Shown here in pieces: positions 1 through 9,543 of a stretch of DNA of 64,000 bases; position 1 is the first letter of the stretch; each line of letters starts with the position of its first letter. Where the stretch lies: contig CAJOKR010000025.1 in assembly GCA_905235135.1 (NCBI GenBank), positions 26,954 to 90,953 of the forward strand. Direction: 5' to 3'. The notes below the pieces were generated by a model, which worked only from the letters and a program-made list of their open reading frames with translations, searched no databases and was not told the origin of the DNA. Made by a program: the position numbers and the translations under genes. The DNA is from an uncultured Bacteroidales bacterium. GTDB lineage: Bacteria; Bacteroidota; Bacteroidia; Bacteroidales; WCHB1-69.

Positions 1-1173
1 GTTGGTTCCGTCGTGGCTCACAAATGTGCTTCCGTACCGGAAGTTTTCACCGAAATCATGCTGGCCTCGCGCACAAAGGCGAAATGCGACGCCATCGCTG
101 CACATATTGGCGACAACCGCATCCAGACCGCCCAGGTGGATGCCGACAATGTGGAGGAGACCATCCGTCTGCTTGAAAGCTACAAACCGGACCTGCTGAT
201 TAATGTGGCCCTGCCGTATCAGGATTTGCCGCTGATGGACGCCTGTCTGGCTACCAAGACCAACTACATGGACACGGCCAACTACGAGCCCCGCGACAAA
301 GCGAAATTCGAGTACAGCTGGCAATGGGCTTACCACGATCGTTTCAAAGAGGCCGGCATCATGGCCCTTCTCGGTTGCGGTTTCGACCCCGGTGTAACCA
401 GTATCTACACTGCATACGCTGCCAAGCACTATTTCGACGAAATGCACTATCTCGACATCGTGGATTGCAATGCCGGCGACCACGGTAAGGCTTTCGCCAC
501 CAACTTTAACCCCGAAATCAACATCCGTGAGATCACCCAACGCGGCAAGTACTGGGAGAACGGCCAGTGGGTGGAAATCGACCCGATGTCAATTCACCGT
601 CCGGTGGAATATCCCAATATCGGCGACCGTGAATCGTATTTGCTTTACCACGAGGAACTTGAGTCTCTCGTGAAGAGTTATCCGACCATCAAGCGTGCCC
701 GTTTCTGGATGACCTTCGGGCAAAAGTACCTCACCGTGCTGAACGTGCTGCAGGAAATCGGCATGACCAGCATCAAGCCCATCAACTACAAGGGTATGGA
801 CATTGTGCCGTTGCAGTTCCTGAAGGCGGTGCTGCCGGAACCCTCCTCCCTGGGCGAAGGCTATCACGGTCAGACCTCCATCGGTTGCCAGATCAAGGGC
901 ATCAAGGACGGCAAGGAGCGTACCTATTACGTGTGGAACAACTGCGACCACGCCGAATGTTTCAAGGAAGTGGGTGCACAGGCTGTATCCTATACCACGG
1001 GCGTTCCCGCGATGCTTTGCGCCAAGATGATCCTCACCGGCAAATGGCAGGGTAAGGGTGTCTTCAACGTCGAACAGTTCGATCCCGATCCGTTCATGAA
1101 CGAGATTGGCGGCTACGGCCTGCCCTGGAATGAGCAGATTGACCAGCCGCTACCGGTCTATAAGCACGAGTAA
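1..1173 (+). CDS. Saccharopine dehydrogenase-family protein, probably carboxynorspermidine/carboxyspermidine synthase; 5' end lies outside the window
   Basis: Frame is open from base 1 (VGSVVAHKC... resembles the end of a GxGGVGSVVAHK Rossmann motif), so the ORF-track start at 13 is probably internal. Family-like sequence includes CGFDPGVTS and the C-terminus. Confidence 0.85.
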   Translation, partial: VGSVVAHKCASVPEVFTEIMLASRTKAKCDAIAAHIGDNRIQTAQVDADNVEETIRLLESYKPDLLINVALPYQDLPLMDACLATKTNYMDTANYEPRDKAKFEYSWQWAYHDRFKEAGIMALLGCGFDPGVTSIYTAYAAKHYFDEMHYLDIVDCNAGDHGKAFATNFNPEINIREITQRGKYWENGQWVEIDPMSIHRPVEYPNIGDRESYLLYHEELESLVKSYPTIKRARFWMTFGQKYLTVLNVLQEIGMTSIKPINYKGMDIVPLQFLKAVLPEPSSLGEGYHGQTSIGCQIKGIKDGKERTYYVWNNCDHAECFKEVGAQAVSYTTGVPAMLCAKMILTGKWQGKGVFNVEQFDPDPFMNEIGGYGLPWNEQIDQPLPVYKHE

Positions 1174-1186
1174 AAACAACAAAAAA

Positions 1187-1211
1187 GAGCCGCGCACTGC
1201 GGCTCTTTTTG
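1187..1211. terminator. Intrinsic terminator between convergent genes
   Basis: GAGCCGC-GCACT-GCGGCTC hairpin followed by T5 and preceded by an A run. Confidence 0.85.
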
Positions 1212-2012
1212 TTAAAACCATATCCGATAAGGAAACTGCGCCCTTTCATCAATATAATATAGTGCATTCTGGAAAATGTGGAACTGCTTGATGCGGTTCC
1301 AAAGGTGTCCGACCTCGATTTCTTCCACGTTCATCGGGGTGGAGGATGTTGGCAGACTGTATCTGTACAACTTATTATCTTTCAAATAAATGATCTGATC
1401 TTTCATCAGTTGCATAGCTTTTATGCCGGGGATTGGGATTTCCCGCTCGAAAGTGCCGAAGAAGTCGAAGAGGCAGATGCCGTGGATCGTGTCCAACAGA
1501 GCGATGCGGTGTTCAGGGACGACCTGCATGTCTGTGGGGTGAAACTCGCCGGGGAAGGTGATGTGTGTCTTGGAGAGCAAGTTCAGGCTGAGGTCGGTGA
1601 TGAGCAGATCTTGGTTGGCCTCGTCGTACAGCACAATTTTGTTGGGGTTTCCCATAGCCGCTAATGAAACCGTCATCAGCGATTTCTCGAAGAGGCTGAG
1701 CGGGGCTCCAATGGGTGCCAACTCGTTGTTTAACAGCATAACCGTTCCGCTTTCCTGATAGAATACGAGAATCTTGGAGGCGATGCCCGCATCCACCCGA
1801 GTGATGTCGCCGTTGGTCTGTTCGCTGTAGTTCAACGGTTTTGAGCCGTCGGCGGGAAGCATGTCCAGGTTGGTACCTTGTGTGACGAAGACATTTCCCT
1901 GCAAGTCGGTGGTAATGCCGTCACAAGGCATATCAAAAAGCCGCTCCTGGGCGTTTGCACAACCCAGGGCGACTGTAAAAGTTATGATGATGATGGTGAT
2001 GAGATGTTTCAA
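1212..2012 (-). CDS. Secreted hypothetical protein, possibly 6-bladed beta-propeller-like
   Basis: 266-aa ORF with signal peptide (MKHLITIIIITFTVALGCANAQ). Confidence 0.7.
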   Translation of the reverse strand: MKHLITIIIITFTVALGCANAQERLFDMPCDGITTDLQGNVFVTQGTNLDMLPADGSKPLNYSEQTNGDITRVDAGIASKILVFYQESGTVMLLNNELAPIGAPLSLFEKSLMTVSLAAMGNPNKIVLYDEANQDLLITDLSLNLLSKTHITFPGEFHPTDMQVVPEHRIALLDTIHGICLFDFFGTFEREIPIPGIKAMQLMKDQIIYLKDNKLYRYSLPTSSTPMNVEEIEVGHLWNRIKQFHIFQNALYYIDERAQFPYRIWF

Positions 2013-2033
2013 TTTTCAGGTTTCAGGTTCTTG

Positions 2034-2060
2034 GTAGAGACGCAAAATTTTGCGTCTCGT
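2034..2060. repeat. GTAGAGACG palindrome, core CAAAATTTTG
   Basis: GTAGAGACGCAAAATTTTGCGTCTCgta, near-perfect palindrome. Confidence 0.85.
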
Positions 2061-2085
2061 AAGTCTCAAGTCTTAAGTCTTAAGT

Positions 2086-3528
2086 CTAGAATTTACAACC
2101 AATGGTAGCCACCACACTGTGGGTCTTTGCCTTGTATTCGCAGGGGGTGCCGTAAGCGTCGAACAACCAGTAGGCATCCTTGCTCATGCGCAGCACGTAT
2201 GCGAGGTCGAGGAACATGATTTTACCTCTAAACCCGAGACCGGCGGAGATGAAGTGCGCGGTATTGTCGTAAGGGCTATTCCCCATTTTGTAGGGCGAGG
2301 TTTTCAGCCGGTAGCCGGCGCGGAGGGCAAATCCTTGCGTGACGTTGATCTCACCGCCCACGCGGAGAGTGTGCGAAACTCCGTATTTCGTGCGGATGGC
2401 ATCATTTTCGTGAATGTAGTCGTAGTGGTCGTCATAGAGGGTGGCTTTGCTGTAGTCTTCGAACTCATACTCGGCGGCGATGAAGGCGCGCTTGGCGATG
2501 AGGAACGAGGCGTTGACATTGAATTTCAGCGGGGTGGTCAGCGTGAAGGTAGTATAGTTGTTGTAGGAATCTTCACTGCTAGTGCCGTTTGAGTAGTGGG
2601 TGATCATCGAACGGATAAATCTGTCTCTGACTTTCCAGTAGTAGGTTGGAGTGTGGAAGGCGGCGCCAATTCGCAAGAAATCAACGGGTTGGTAAATGAG
2701 ACCTATTTTGAAATTGACGCCCGTCCCCGAGTTCTGCTGTTCGGAATTGAGGGTGTAGTCTCTAATACCGTTGATGTTGTCTTGATTGGCCGGCTCCTCA
2801 GAGTAGGAACAGGCCTCTTTGAAGTTGAGGAACGGGAAGGCCAGCGTACCGCCGATGTACAATTTGTCGTTGTAGTTGCCGCCTACCGAGATAACCATCT
2901 CGTCGATAGCACCGCTGCGGGTTACCACGGCATGTTGGGCGATGTCCTGATCGCTGAAAAAGCTGTAGTATTGGTCGTTGGTACCCGAAATGGTGTCAAT
3001 CAGCCAGCTGTTCCAAGCCAGATACCCGTCGCCGGTAAGATTGTTGTAGGGAATGCCATCAACATGATTCAACACCATGTCCATCAAGGTGTTATGCGTA
3101 ACAGCATTGGTGCGGAGCGTGCCGTTGAAGTCCTTGATGCGGTTGTAACCGAACCCAAACTGCCAGCTTTTCCAGTTGTTGTCGCCACGGATTTCGTGAG
3201 CCGAAACGATGCCGGCCTGCGGGACGGTGTATTTGAACTTTTGGGAGGGAGTGTTGGTTCCGCAATAGTAGTTGTCGGTGTAGTTGAAGTTGAGCATCAT
3301 CGGGGTGAAGGTCACCTCGTTGCGCTTGAACAACCCGATAGATGCAGGGTTGGTGCTGAGTGCGGAGAAGTCGCCGCCCGTTGCGCCGAATGCCCCACCA
3401 GCGCCCATGAAACGCGCCGTGCCCAAATAGTCGGCCTGCGAGAAGGTGAAGGCCTCATAGTCGCCCTGGGCGCGCACCGCACCGCACAAGGCCATGATTA
3501 CGATGATAAAGGATGCTATCTTTTTCAT
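2086..3528 (-). CDS. Outer-membrane transport protein (OmpP1/FadL-like)
   Basis: 480 aa, signal peptide, FMGAGGAFGATGGDFSALSTNPASIGLF motif, beta-barrel pattern and terminal F. Confidence 0.85.
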   Translation of the reverse strand: MKKIASFIIVIMALCGAVRAQGDYEAFTFSQADYLGTARFMGAGGAFGATGGDFSALSTNPASIGLFKRNEVTFTPMMLNFNYTDNYYCGTNTPSQKFKYTVPQAGIVSAHEIRGDNNWKSWQFGFGYNRIKDFNGTLRTNAVTHNTLMDMVLNHVDGIPYNNLTGDGYLAWNSWLIDTISGTNDQYYSFFSDQDIAQHAVVTRSGAIDEMVISVGGNYNDKLYIGGTLAFPFLNFKEACSYSEEPANQDNINGIRDYTLNSEQQNSGTGVNFKIGLIYQPVDFLRIGAAFHTPTYYWKVRDRFIRSMITHYSNGTSSEDSYNNYTTFTLTTPLKFNVNASFLIAKRAFIAAEYEFEDYSKATLYDDHYDYIHENDAIRTKYGVSHTLRVGGEINVTQGFALRAGYRLKTSPYKMGNSPYDNTAHFISAGLGFRGKIMFLDLAYVLRMSKDAYWLFDAYGTPCEYKAKTHSVVATIGCKF

Positions 3529-3536
3529 TAGTATTT

Positions 3537-3597
3537 GGTTTAAGGTTTAAGGTTTAAGGTTTAAGGTTTAAGGTTTAAGGTTTAGGGTTTAAGATTT
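3537..3597. repeat. Heptamer tandem array (GGTTTAA)n, about 8 units
   Basis: Direct reading; begins 8 bp upstream of the ATG of the minus-strand outer-membrane gene. Confidence 0.95.
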
Positions 3598-3719
3598 ACA
3601 GACTTGTGACGTAAGACTAAAGACTTTGGGGTCTTACGTTAAGTCTTGATGATTTGTCAAGTGTTTCTTTTTATAATTTCAGGTTTCAAGTCTTACGTCT
3701 TGCGTCTCACGTCTTAAGT

Positions 3720-5402
3720 CTATCGTCTGCCGCCGCCGTGGGAACCACCGCCGCTGGAATGTCCTCCACCGCTGGAGTGTCCGCCGCCGCTGTAGGAGGA
3801 ACGGCTGCTGCTCGAAGAAGAGCTGTAGCTGGAACGGCTGCTACTGCTGGACGGGCTGCTATAGCTGGAGCGGCTGCTGCTCGAAGGTCTGCTGCTCGAC
3901 GGGGAATTGTAGTTCGAACGATTGTTTGATGAAGAATTATTGTAGGATGGACGGCTGCTGGATGACGAGGGGTTGCTATAGTTGGAATTGCTGTTGCGGC
4001 TGTTCGAAGAACTGGAAGGGGTGTTGTAGTTTCTTGAAGAAGAGGGCGTTGTAGTTGCCGGACGGGTGGTTGTGGTCGTCGTCGGGCGGGTAGTCGTGGT
4101 TGTGGTCGTTCTGCCGGTAGTGGTGGTAGCAGGTCTCGTGGTGGTGGCTGGACGGGTGGTCACGCTGGAGGGGGTTACCACGGTGCGCGTCACTGTTCTT
4201 GACGATTGAGAGGTCGGACTGGTTGTGGTCGTGGTAGGTCTCGAAGTGCCAGTGGTGCTAGCATTGCCTGACGTGAACGTGCTGGCATCCGTACGAGCGT
4301 TGTTGTTGGTTGAAGCCTCTGATCTTGAGGAGGTTACCGTAGTTGTGGTCGGTCTGTTTGTAGAGGAGTTGCCAGTTGCCGGGGTGGTGCCGGAGTAACT
4401 ATGTTGTCCCTGAATATCAGTAGAATTCACATTGGTGGTTTTGCTGCCCATGTCGGTGCGGGAACCCGTAACGACGGGTTTGTTGGTGTTGCTGCCATTG
4501 TGGGCACTGCCAGTGCCGGTGGTACCTGCCGCGAGATTGTCATAGCGTTGGTTAAAGCTTTCAGGTGAGGAAGTCACGGAGTAGTAGTTGTTGGTCTCGC
4601 CATTGCCGTGAGCACCTGACGGTCCGTTAGGTCCATTGTTGTCGTCCGGACGGTCGCCGCGACCGCCGCCGTTTCCGCCATTGCCCACTGAAGGTCCGAT
4701 GTTGTTGCGGTGACCATAGTAGTAAGCATGGTTCGGGTCGTGGTGGTTGTGATAGTAGTCGATGGGCTCGCAGCCAGGATGATACGGATGGTGCGGGTGA
4801 TACCAGGGATCGTAGGCGTGGTAGTATGGGTCATACCAGCCCCAACCGTAACGGAAACCGTAGTCATACCAATAGGGGGAATAGTAGTAGGGACGGTAGT
4901 AGTAGCCAGGCCACCACCAGTTATAACCCAGGTAAATGCTCAAACCCCAGCTGGCTGGATAATAATCATACCAATACATATTGGTGAAGTAGGGATCGTA
5001 ATAGCCCCAACCGGCATATACATCGGTGTGGAACCGACGGAGGCGGGAACTGTAACAGTAGTCGTAATAGTCATCGGGGTCGTAACTGTAGCTGCCAGCG
5101 GCGACCGAAGCGTTCGTATCATCGACCACTTCCATATACGTAGTGATGACCGGCTCCGTGCTGCCCGGATAGTAGGTCAGTGTGCGGAGCAGGTTGCCGT
5201 TTTCGTCAGTCTCATAAATGATGGAATCGGGTTCCACGGTCGGGGTCGCGGTGGCAGTATTCGCGGAGACGGGGGCTGCCTTTTGCACGACTTTTTCGCC
5301 CGAAGACGTGTATATGTCATCGTAATAGGCAAAATTTGCTGTAGAACAGGCTGCTAATAAGCCAGTTACAACGCTTAAAACGATTAAAAATTGTTTCTTC
5401 AT
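3720..5402 (-). CDS. Lipoprotein with Tyr/Trp/His-rich middle and Ser/Thr/Arg/Asn low-complexity tail
   Basis: Start trimmed to MKKQFLIVLSVVTGLLAACS (lipobox). Composition read from the translation. Confidence 0.75.
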   Translation of the reverse strand: MKKQFLIVLSVVTGLLAACSTANFAYYDDIYTSSGEKVVQKAAPVSANTATATPTVEPDSIIYETDENGNLLRTLTYYPGSTEPVITTYMEVVDDTNASVAAGSYSYDPDDYYDYCYSSRLRRFHTDVYAGWGYYDPYFTNMYWYDYYPASWGLSIYLGYNWWWPGYYYRPYYYSPYWYDYGFRYGWGWYDPYYHAYDPWYHPHHPYHPGCEPIDYYHNHHDPNHAYYYGHRNNIGPSVGNGGNGGGRGDRPDDNNGPNGPSGAHGNGETNNYYSVTSSPESFNQRYDNLAAGTTGTGSAHNGSNTNKPVVTGSRTDMGSKTTNVNSTDIQGQHSYSGTTPATGNSSTNRPTTTTVTSSRSEASTNNNARTDASTFTSGNASTTGTSRPTTTTTSPTSQSSRTVTRTVVTPSSVTTRPATTTRPATTTTGRTTTTTTTRPTTTTTTRPATTTPSSSRNYNTPSSSSNSRNSNSNYSNPSSSSSRPSYNNSSSNNRSNYNSPSSSRPSSSSRSSYSSPSSSSSRSSYSSSSSSSRSSYSGGGHSSGGGHSSGGGSHGGGRR

Positions 5403-5493
5403 AGTGTCCTCCTTATCTCTTATTTTTTTATTTTTGCACCTAATTTTCAAATAGACGGCAAAAGTACTAAAAAGTTAATTTATAAAAGAGTTT

Positions 5494-6969
5494 ATGGCAA
5501 AAAATTTTTGTTCAAGAGCAGAGAATTATTCGCAGTGGTATAACGACATTGTGAAGAAAGCAGACCTTGCGGAGAACTCCTCCGTGCGCGGTTGTATGGT
5601 GATCAAGCCCTACGGCTATGCGATTTGGGAGAAAATGCAGCGTCAGCTGGACCAGATGTTTAAAGATACGGGGCATTCCAACGCCTATTTTCCGATTTTC
5701 ATCCCGAAGTCGTTCTTCAGCCGCGAGGCCAGCCATGTGGAGGGTTTCGCCAAGGAGTGCGCCGTGGTGACCCACTACCGCCTCAAGAACGACCCCAACG
5801 GCGGCGGCGTGGTGGTCGATCCCGATGCCAAGCTCGAAGAGGAGCTCATCGTGCGCCCCACCTCCGAGACCATCATCTGGGACACCTACAAGAACTGGAT
5901 CCAGTCGTACCGCGACCTCCCGATCCTCTGCAACCAGTGGGCCAACGTCGTGCGCTGGGAGATGCGCACCCGCCTTTTCCTCCGCACCGCCGAGTTCCTC
6001 TGGCAGGAGGGCCATACCGCCCACGCCACCCGCGAGGAAGCCTTGGAGGAAACCGACAAGATGATCCACGTCTATGCCGATTTCGCCGAGAAACACATGG
6101 CCATCCCCGTCATCATGGGCGTGAAATCCCCGAACGAGCGTTTCGGCGGCGCCCTCGACACCTACTGCATCGAGGCCCTCATGCAGGACGGCAAGGCCCT
6201 GCAGGCCGGCACCTCCCACTTCCTCGGACAGAACTTCGCCAAGGCTTTCGACGTGAAGTTCCTCAACCAGCAGAACGAGCAGGAATACGTGTGGGCCACC
6301 TCCTGGGGCGTCTCCACCCGTCTCATCGGCGCGCTCATCATGACCCACTCCGACGACAACGGCCTTGTGCTGCCGCCTGTGCTGGCTCCCATCCAGGTGG
6401 TCATCGTGCCTATCTACAAGAACGATGAACAACGCCAACAGATTGCCGCAAAGGCAGATACGCTCGTGCAGAAACTGAAAGCCCTCGGCATCTCCGTGAA
6501 GTTCGACAACGACGACACCAAGCGTTCCGGCTGGAAGTTCAACGAGTACGAACTCAAGGGCGTGCCCGTGCGCGTGGCCATCGGACCCAAGGACCTGGAG
6601 AACAACGAGGCTGAGGTCGCCCGCCGCGACACGATGGAGAAGTACAACGTCTCCTTCGACACGCTCGTGGAACACATCCAGCAGCTTTTGGACGAAATCC
6701 AGCAGAACCTCTTCAACAAGGCCCTGAAATTCAGGGAGGAACACACCTACAAGGCCGACACTTGGGACGAGTTCGTCGATCTGCTCGACAACAAGCCCGG
6801 CTTCGTCTATGCCCACTGGGACGGCACCCCCGAGACCGAGGAGAAGATCAAGGACCTCTGCAAGGCGACCATCCGCTGCATCCCGTTCAACAACCCGCAG
6901 GAGGAAGGCAAGTGCATCCTCACCGGGAAGCCGTCGCATCAGAGGGTGTTGTTCGCACGCGCCTATTAA
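5494..6969 (+). CDS. proS: Prolyl-tRNA synthetase
   Basis: 491 aa; class II aaRS motifs ([36 protein letters not shown]) and C-terminal RVLFARAY. Confidence 0.97.
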   Translation: MAKNFCSRAENYSQWYNDIVKKADLAENSSVRGCMVIKPYGYAIWEKMQRQLDQMFKDTGHSNAYFPIFIPKSFFSREASHVEGFAKECAVVTHYRLKNDPNGGGVVVDPDAKLEEELIVRPTSETIIWDTYKNWIQSYRDLPILCNQWANVVRWEMRTRLFLRTAEFLWQEGHTAHATREEALEETDKMIHVYADFAEKHMAIPVIMGVKSPNERFGGALDTYCIEALMQDGKALQAGTSHFLGQNFAKAFDVKFLNQQNEQEYVWATSWGVSTRLIGALIMTHSDDNGLVLPPVLAPIQVVIVPIYKNDEQRQQIAAKADTLVQKLKALGISVKFDNDDTKRSGWKFNEYELKGVPVRVAIGPKDLENNEAEVARRDTMEKYNVSFDTLVEHIQQLLDEIQQNLFNKALKFREEHTYKADTWDEFVDLLDNKPGFVYAHWDGTPETEEKIKDLCKATIRCIPFNNPQEEGKCILTGKPSHQRVLFARAY

Positions 6970-7042
6970 CAGTTAGCAGTTAGCAGTTAGCAGTTAGCGG
7001 CCAAAAGCCAACAGCCAAAAGCCAATAGCCAAAAGCCAAAAA
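6970..7042. repeat. Two adjacent heptamer arrays: (CAGTTAG)n then (GCCAAAA/GCCAACA/GCCAATA)n
   Basis: Direct reading between the proS stop and the mazG start. Confidence 0.9.
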
Positions 7043-7044
7043 AT

Positions 7045-7836
7045 ATGGAACAAACCGATAAATACGCAGAGGCGCTCGCGGGTTTCCGGCGGTTGCTGGA
7101 GATCATGGACGAGCTGCGCGAGAAGTGTCCGTGGGACCGGGCGCAGACCTTCGACACGCTGCGGAACCTGACCGTGGAGGAGACCTTCGAGCTGGCGGAT
7201 GCCATCATCGAGAAGGACTACAACGATATGTGCAAGGAGCTCGGCGACCTGATGCTGCACATCGTCTTCTACTCGAAAGTCGCGTCCGAGCAAAACCTGT
7301 TCGAGGTGAAAGATGTCCTTAACCAGCTGTGCGAGAAGCTGATACGCAGGCATCCGCACATCTATGGCGAGGTGAAAGCCGACTCGGCCGATCAGGTGCA
7401 CGACAACTGGGAGAAGATCAAACTGCAGACGGAGGGCAACCGTTCCGTGCTGGGCGGCATCCCCTCCGGTATGCCTGCCATCACCAAGGCCTACCGCATC
7501 CAGGACAAGGTCAGCGGGGTGGGCTTCGACTGGGACAACTGCGACCAGGTATGGGACAAAGTGCAGGAGGAACTCGGCGAGCTGCAGGAGGAGGTCCGCA
7601 ACGGCGGAAGTCACGACAGGGTGGAGGAGGAGTTCGGCGACGTGCTCTTCTCCCTCATCAACTACGCCCGCTTCCTCGACGTCCACCCCGAAGACGCCCT
7701 CGAAAAGACCAACCGCAGATTCATGCACCGCTTCCAACTCCTCGAGCAGATGGCCAAAGCCGACGGCCGCCAGCTCACAGACATGACCCTCGCCGAAATG
7801 GACGAATATTGGGAACGAGCGAAAAACAGGTTATAG
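7045..7836 (+). CDS. mazG: Nucleoside triphosphate pyrophosphohydrolase MazG
   Basis: 263 aa; LREKCPWDRAQTFDTLRNLTVEETFELADAI and EELGELQEEV motifs. Confidence 0.96.
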   Translation: MEQTDKYAEALAGFRRLLEIMDELREKCPWDRAQTFDTLRNLTVEETFELADAIIEKDYNDMCKELGDLMLHIVFYSKVASEQNLFEVKDVLNQLCEKLIRRHPHIYGEVKADSADQVHDNWEKIKLQTEGNRSVLGGIPSGMPAITKAYRIQDKVSGVGFDWDNCDQVWDKVQEELGELQEEVRNGGSHDRVEEEFGDVLFSLINYARFLDVHPEDALEKTNRRFMHRFQLLEQMAKADGRQLTDMTLAEMDEYWERAKNRL

Positions 7837-7878
7837 GTTATAGGTTATAGGTTATAGGTTATTGGTTATTGGTTATTG
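7828..7878. repeat. Heptamer array (GGTTATA)n/(GGTTATT)n overlapping the mazG stop codon
   Basis: aggttataggttataggttataggttataggttattggttattggttatt; the mazG TAG lies in the first unit. Confidence 0.93.
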
Positions 7879-7924
7879 AAGCTTTTTATGATGAGACGAT
7901 GAGACGATGAAATGATGATATAAT

Positions 7925-9477
7925 ATGCGGAAAGAATTTAACATTACAGGTAGTTGTAATCCCGAGCGGCATTACATGGTGGACTCGCCTGAGCGGTTCG
8001 CGGCGGTGGAACGCCTCATCGACAAGGGCAGTTATTTCACCATCAACCGCGCACGCCAGTACGGGAAAACGACTACTTTGCAGGCCATTCGTCGTAGGTT
8101 GTCGGGTAAATATCTGATAATCAAGACTAGTTTCGAGGGGGTGGGGGATCTCTCTTTTCTGAGGTATCCTTTTCAAGAATGTTCTCGAAATTGATGGGTC
8201 GGGAGATTCCTGAAGCTGCAGAGAATCTGTTTCTCAAAGAATACTGGGAAAAGGCAGGTGCTAAAGATTCGGATTTGGATACGTTGAGTGAAGATATCTG
8301 CCGCTTTTGTCAAATATCTGCGCAACCCGTCGTTTTGCTAATTGACGAGGTGGACCAAAGCTCGAATAATCAGTTGTTTGTAAAGTTTCTTGGAATGCTT
8401 AGAAATTTGTATCTCCGTCGGGAGGATAACGGCATGAATTCCACATTTTATAGTGTGATTCTTGCGGGCGTGTATGATGTGAAGAACCTCAAGCTCAAGA
8501 TTCGTTCAGATGATGAAAGTAAGTACAACTCCCCGTGGAACATCGCTGCCGACTTCAATGTCGATATGACTTTCCACGCGGAGGAGATCGCGCAGATGCT
8601 CGGCGACTACGAGCGCGACGTGCGTACGGGCATGGACATCCGCGCCGTCAGCGAGGAGATTTACAAATACACGAATGGGTATCCATTCCTGGTGAGCAAG
8701 CTTTGCAAGGTGATTGACGAAGAACTGAATCTGGATTGGACGGTAGAGGGGGTGCAGAATGCCGCCAAAGCCACCATTTTCAACAAAAACACCCTTTTTA
8801 CCAGTCTGACCAAAAATCTGGAAAACTATCCGGAACTGAAGCAGTTTGTATATTCGCTCTCCATTCTGGGAGATACCATCAATTACGACCCCAACAATCC
8901 GGTGATGGAATTTGCGACCATGTTCAGCATCATCAAGTACGATTCCAGCCGCAAGGTCAGTATTCACAACATCATCTTCGAGGAGGTGCTGAACAACTAT
9001 TTCATTGCCGAGCAGAACATTGCCGACATGGGGAAATTGAGACCGATATATAACTATGTAAAGGACAATAGGTTGGATATGCAGTTTGTGCTGGAACGTT
9101 TCCGTGACCTGATGCGCGAGGAGTACCGCAAGGAGGACGGCAAGTTCCTCGAACGGCAGGGTCGTCTCATCTTCCTGAGCTTCCTGAAACCCATCATCAA
9201 TGGCACGGGGTTCTACTACGTGGAGCCGCAGACCCGCGACAACCGCCGCATGGACCTCGTCGTGACCTACGGAAGGGAGGAGTTCGTGGTGGAGCTGAAA
9301 ATCTGGCGCGGTGACAAGTACGAACGCACAGGTCTGGAGCAGCTCTCCGAATACCTGGCCGTCCGGGGCAGGCACGAAGGCTATCTCGTCACCTTCGACT
9401 TCTCGAAAAACAAAGCGGACCGCGAACCCGAATGGGTGGAGTTCAACGGAACCCGCATCTTTTGCGTCATCATCTGA
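7925..9477 (+). pseudogene. AAA-type ATPase with PD-(D/E)XK-like C-terminus, interrupted by a frameshift
   Basis: Two overlapping ORFs (7925-8194, 8179-9477). The first holds the N-terminus (YFTINRARQYGKTTTL Walker A); the second holds VVLLIDEVDQ Walker B and RMDLVVTYGREEFVVELKIW. The frame changes near 8150-8162. Confidence 0.75.
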
Positions 9478-9543
9478 CCCACATCCCAAATCACACATCC
9501 CAAGTCCCAAATCACAAATCCAAAACCACCAAATCGTCGAAGA

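Noticed and set aside
4710-5357. 215-aa plus-strand Val/Ile-rich ORF
   Set aside because: Antisense of the Tyr/Asp-codon-rich lipoprotein; composition follows from complementing TAT/GAC codons.
5512-6939. 475-aa antisense ORF over proS
   Set aside because: Shadow of a codon-biased housekeeping gene in the same register.
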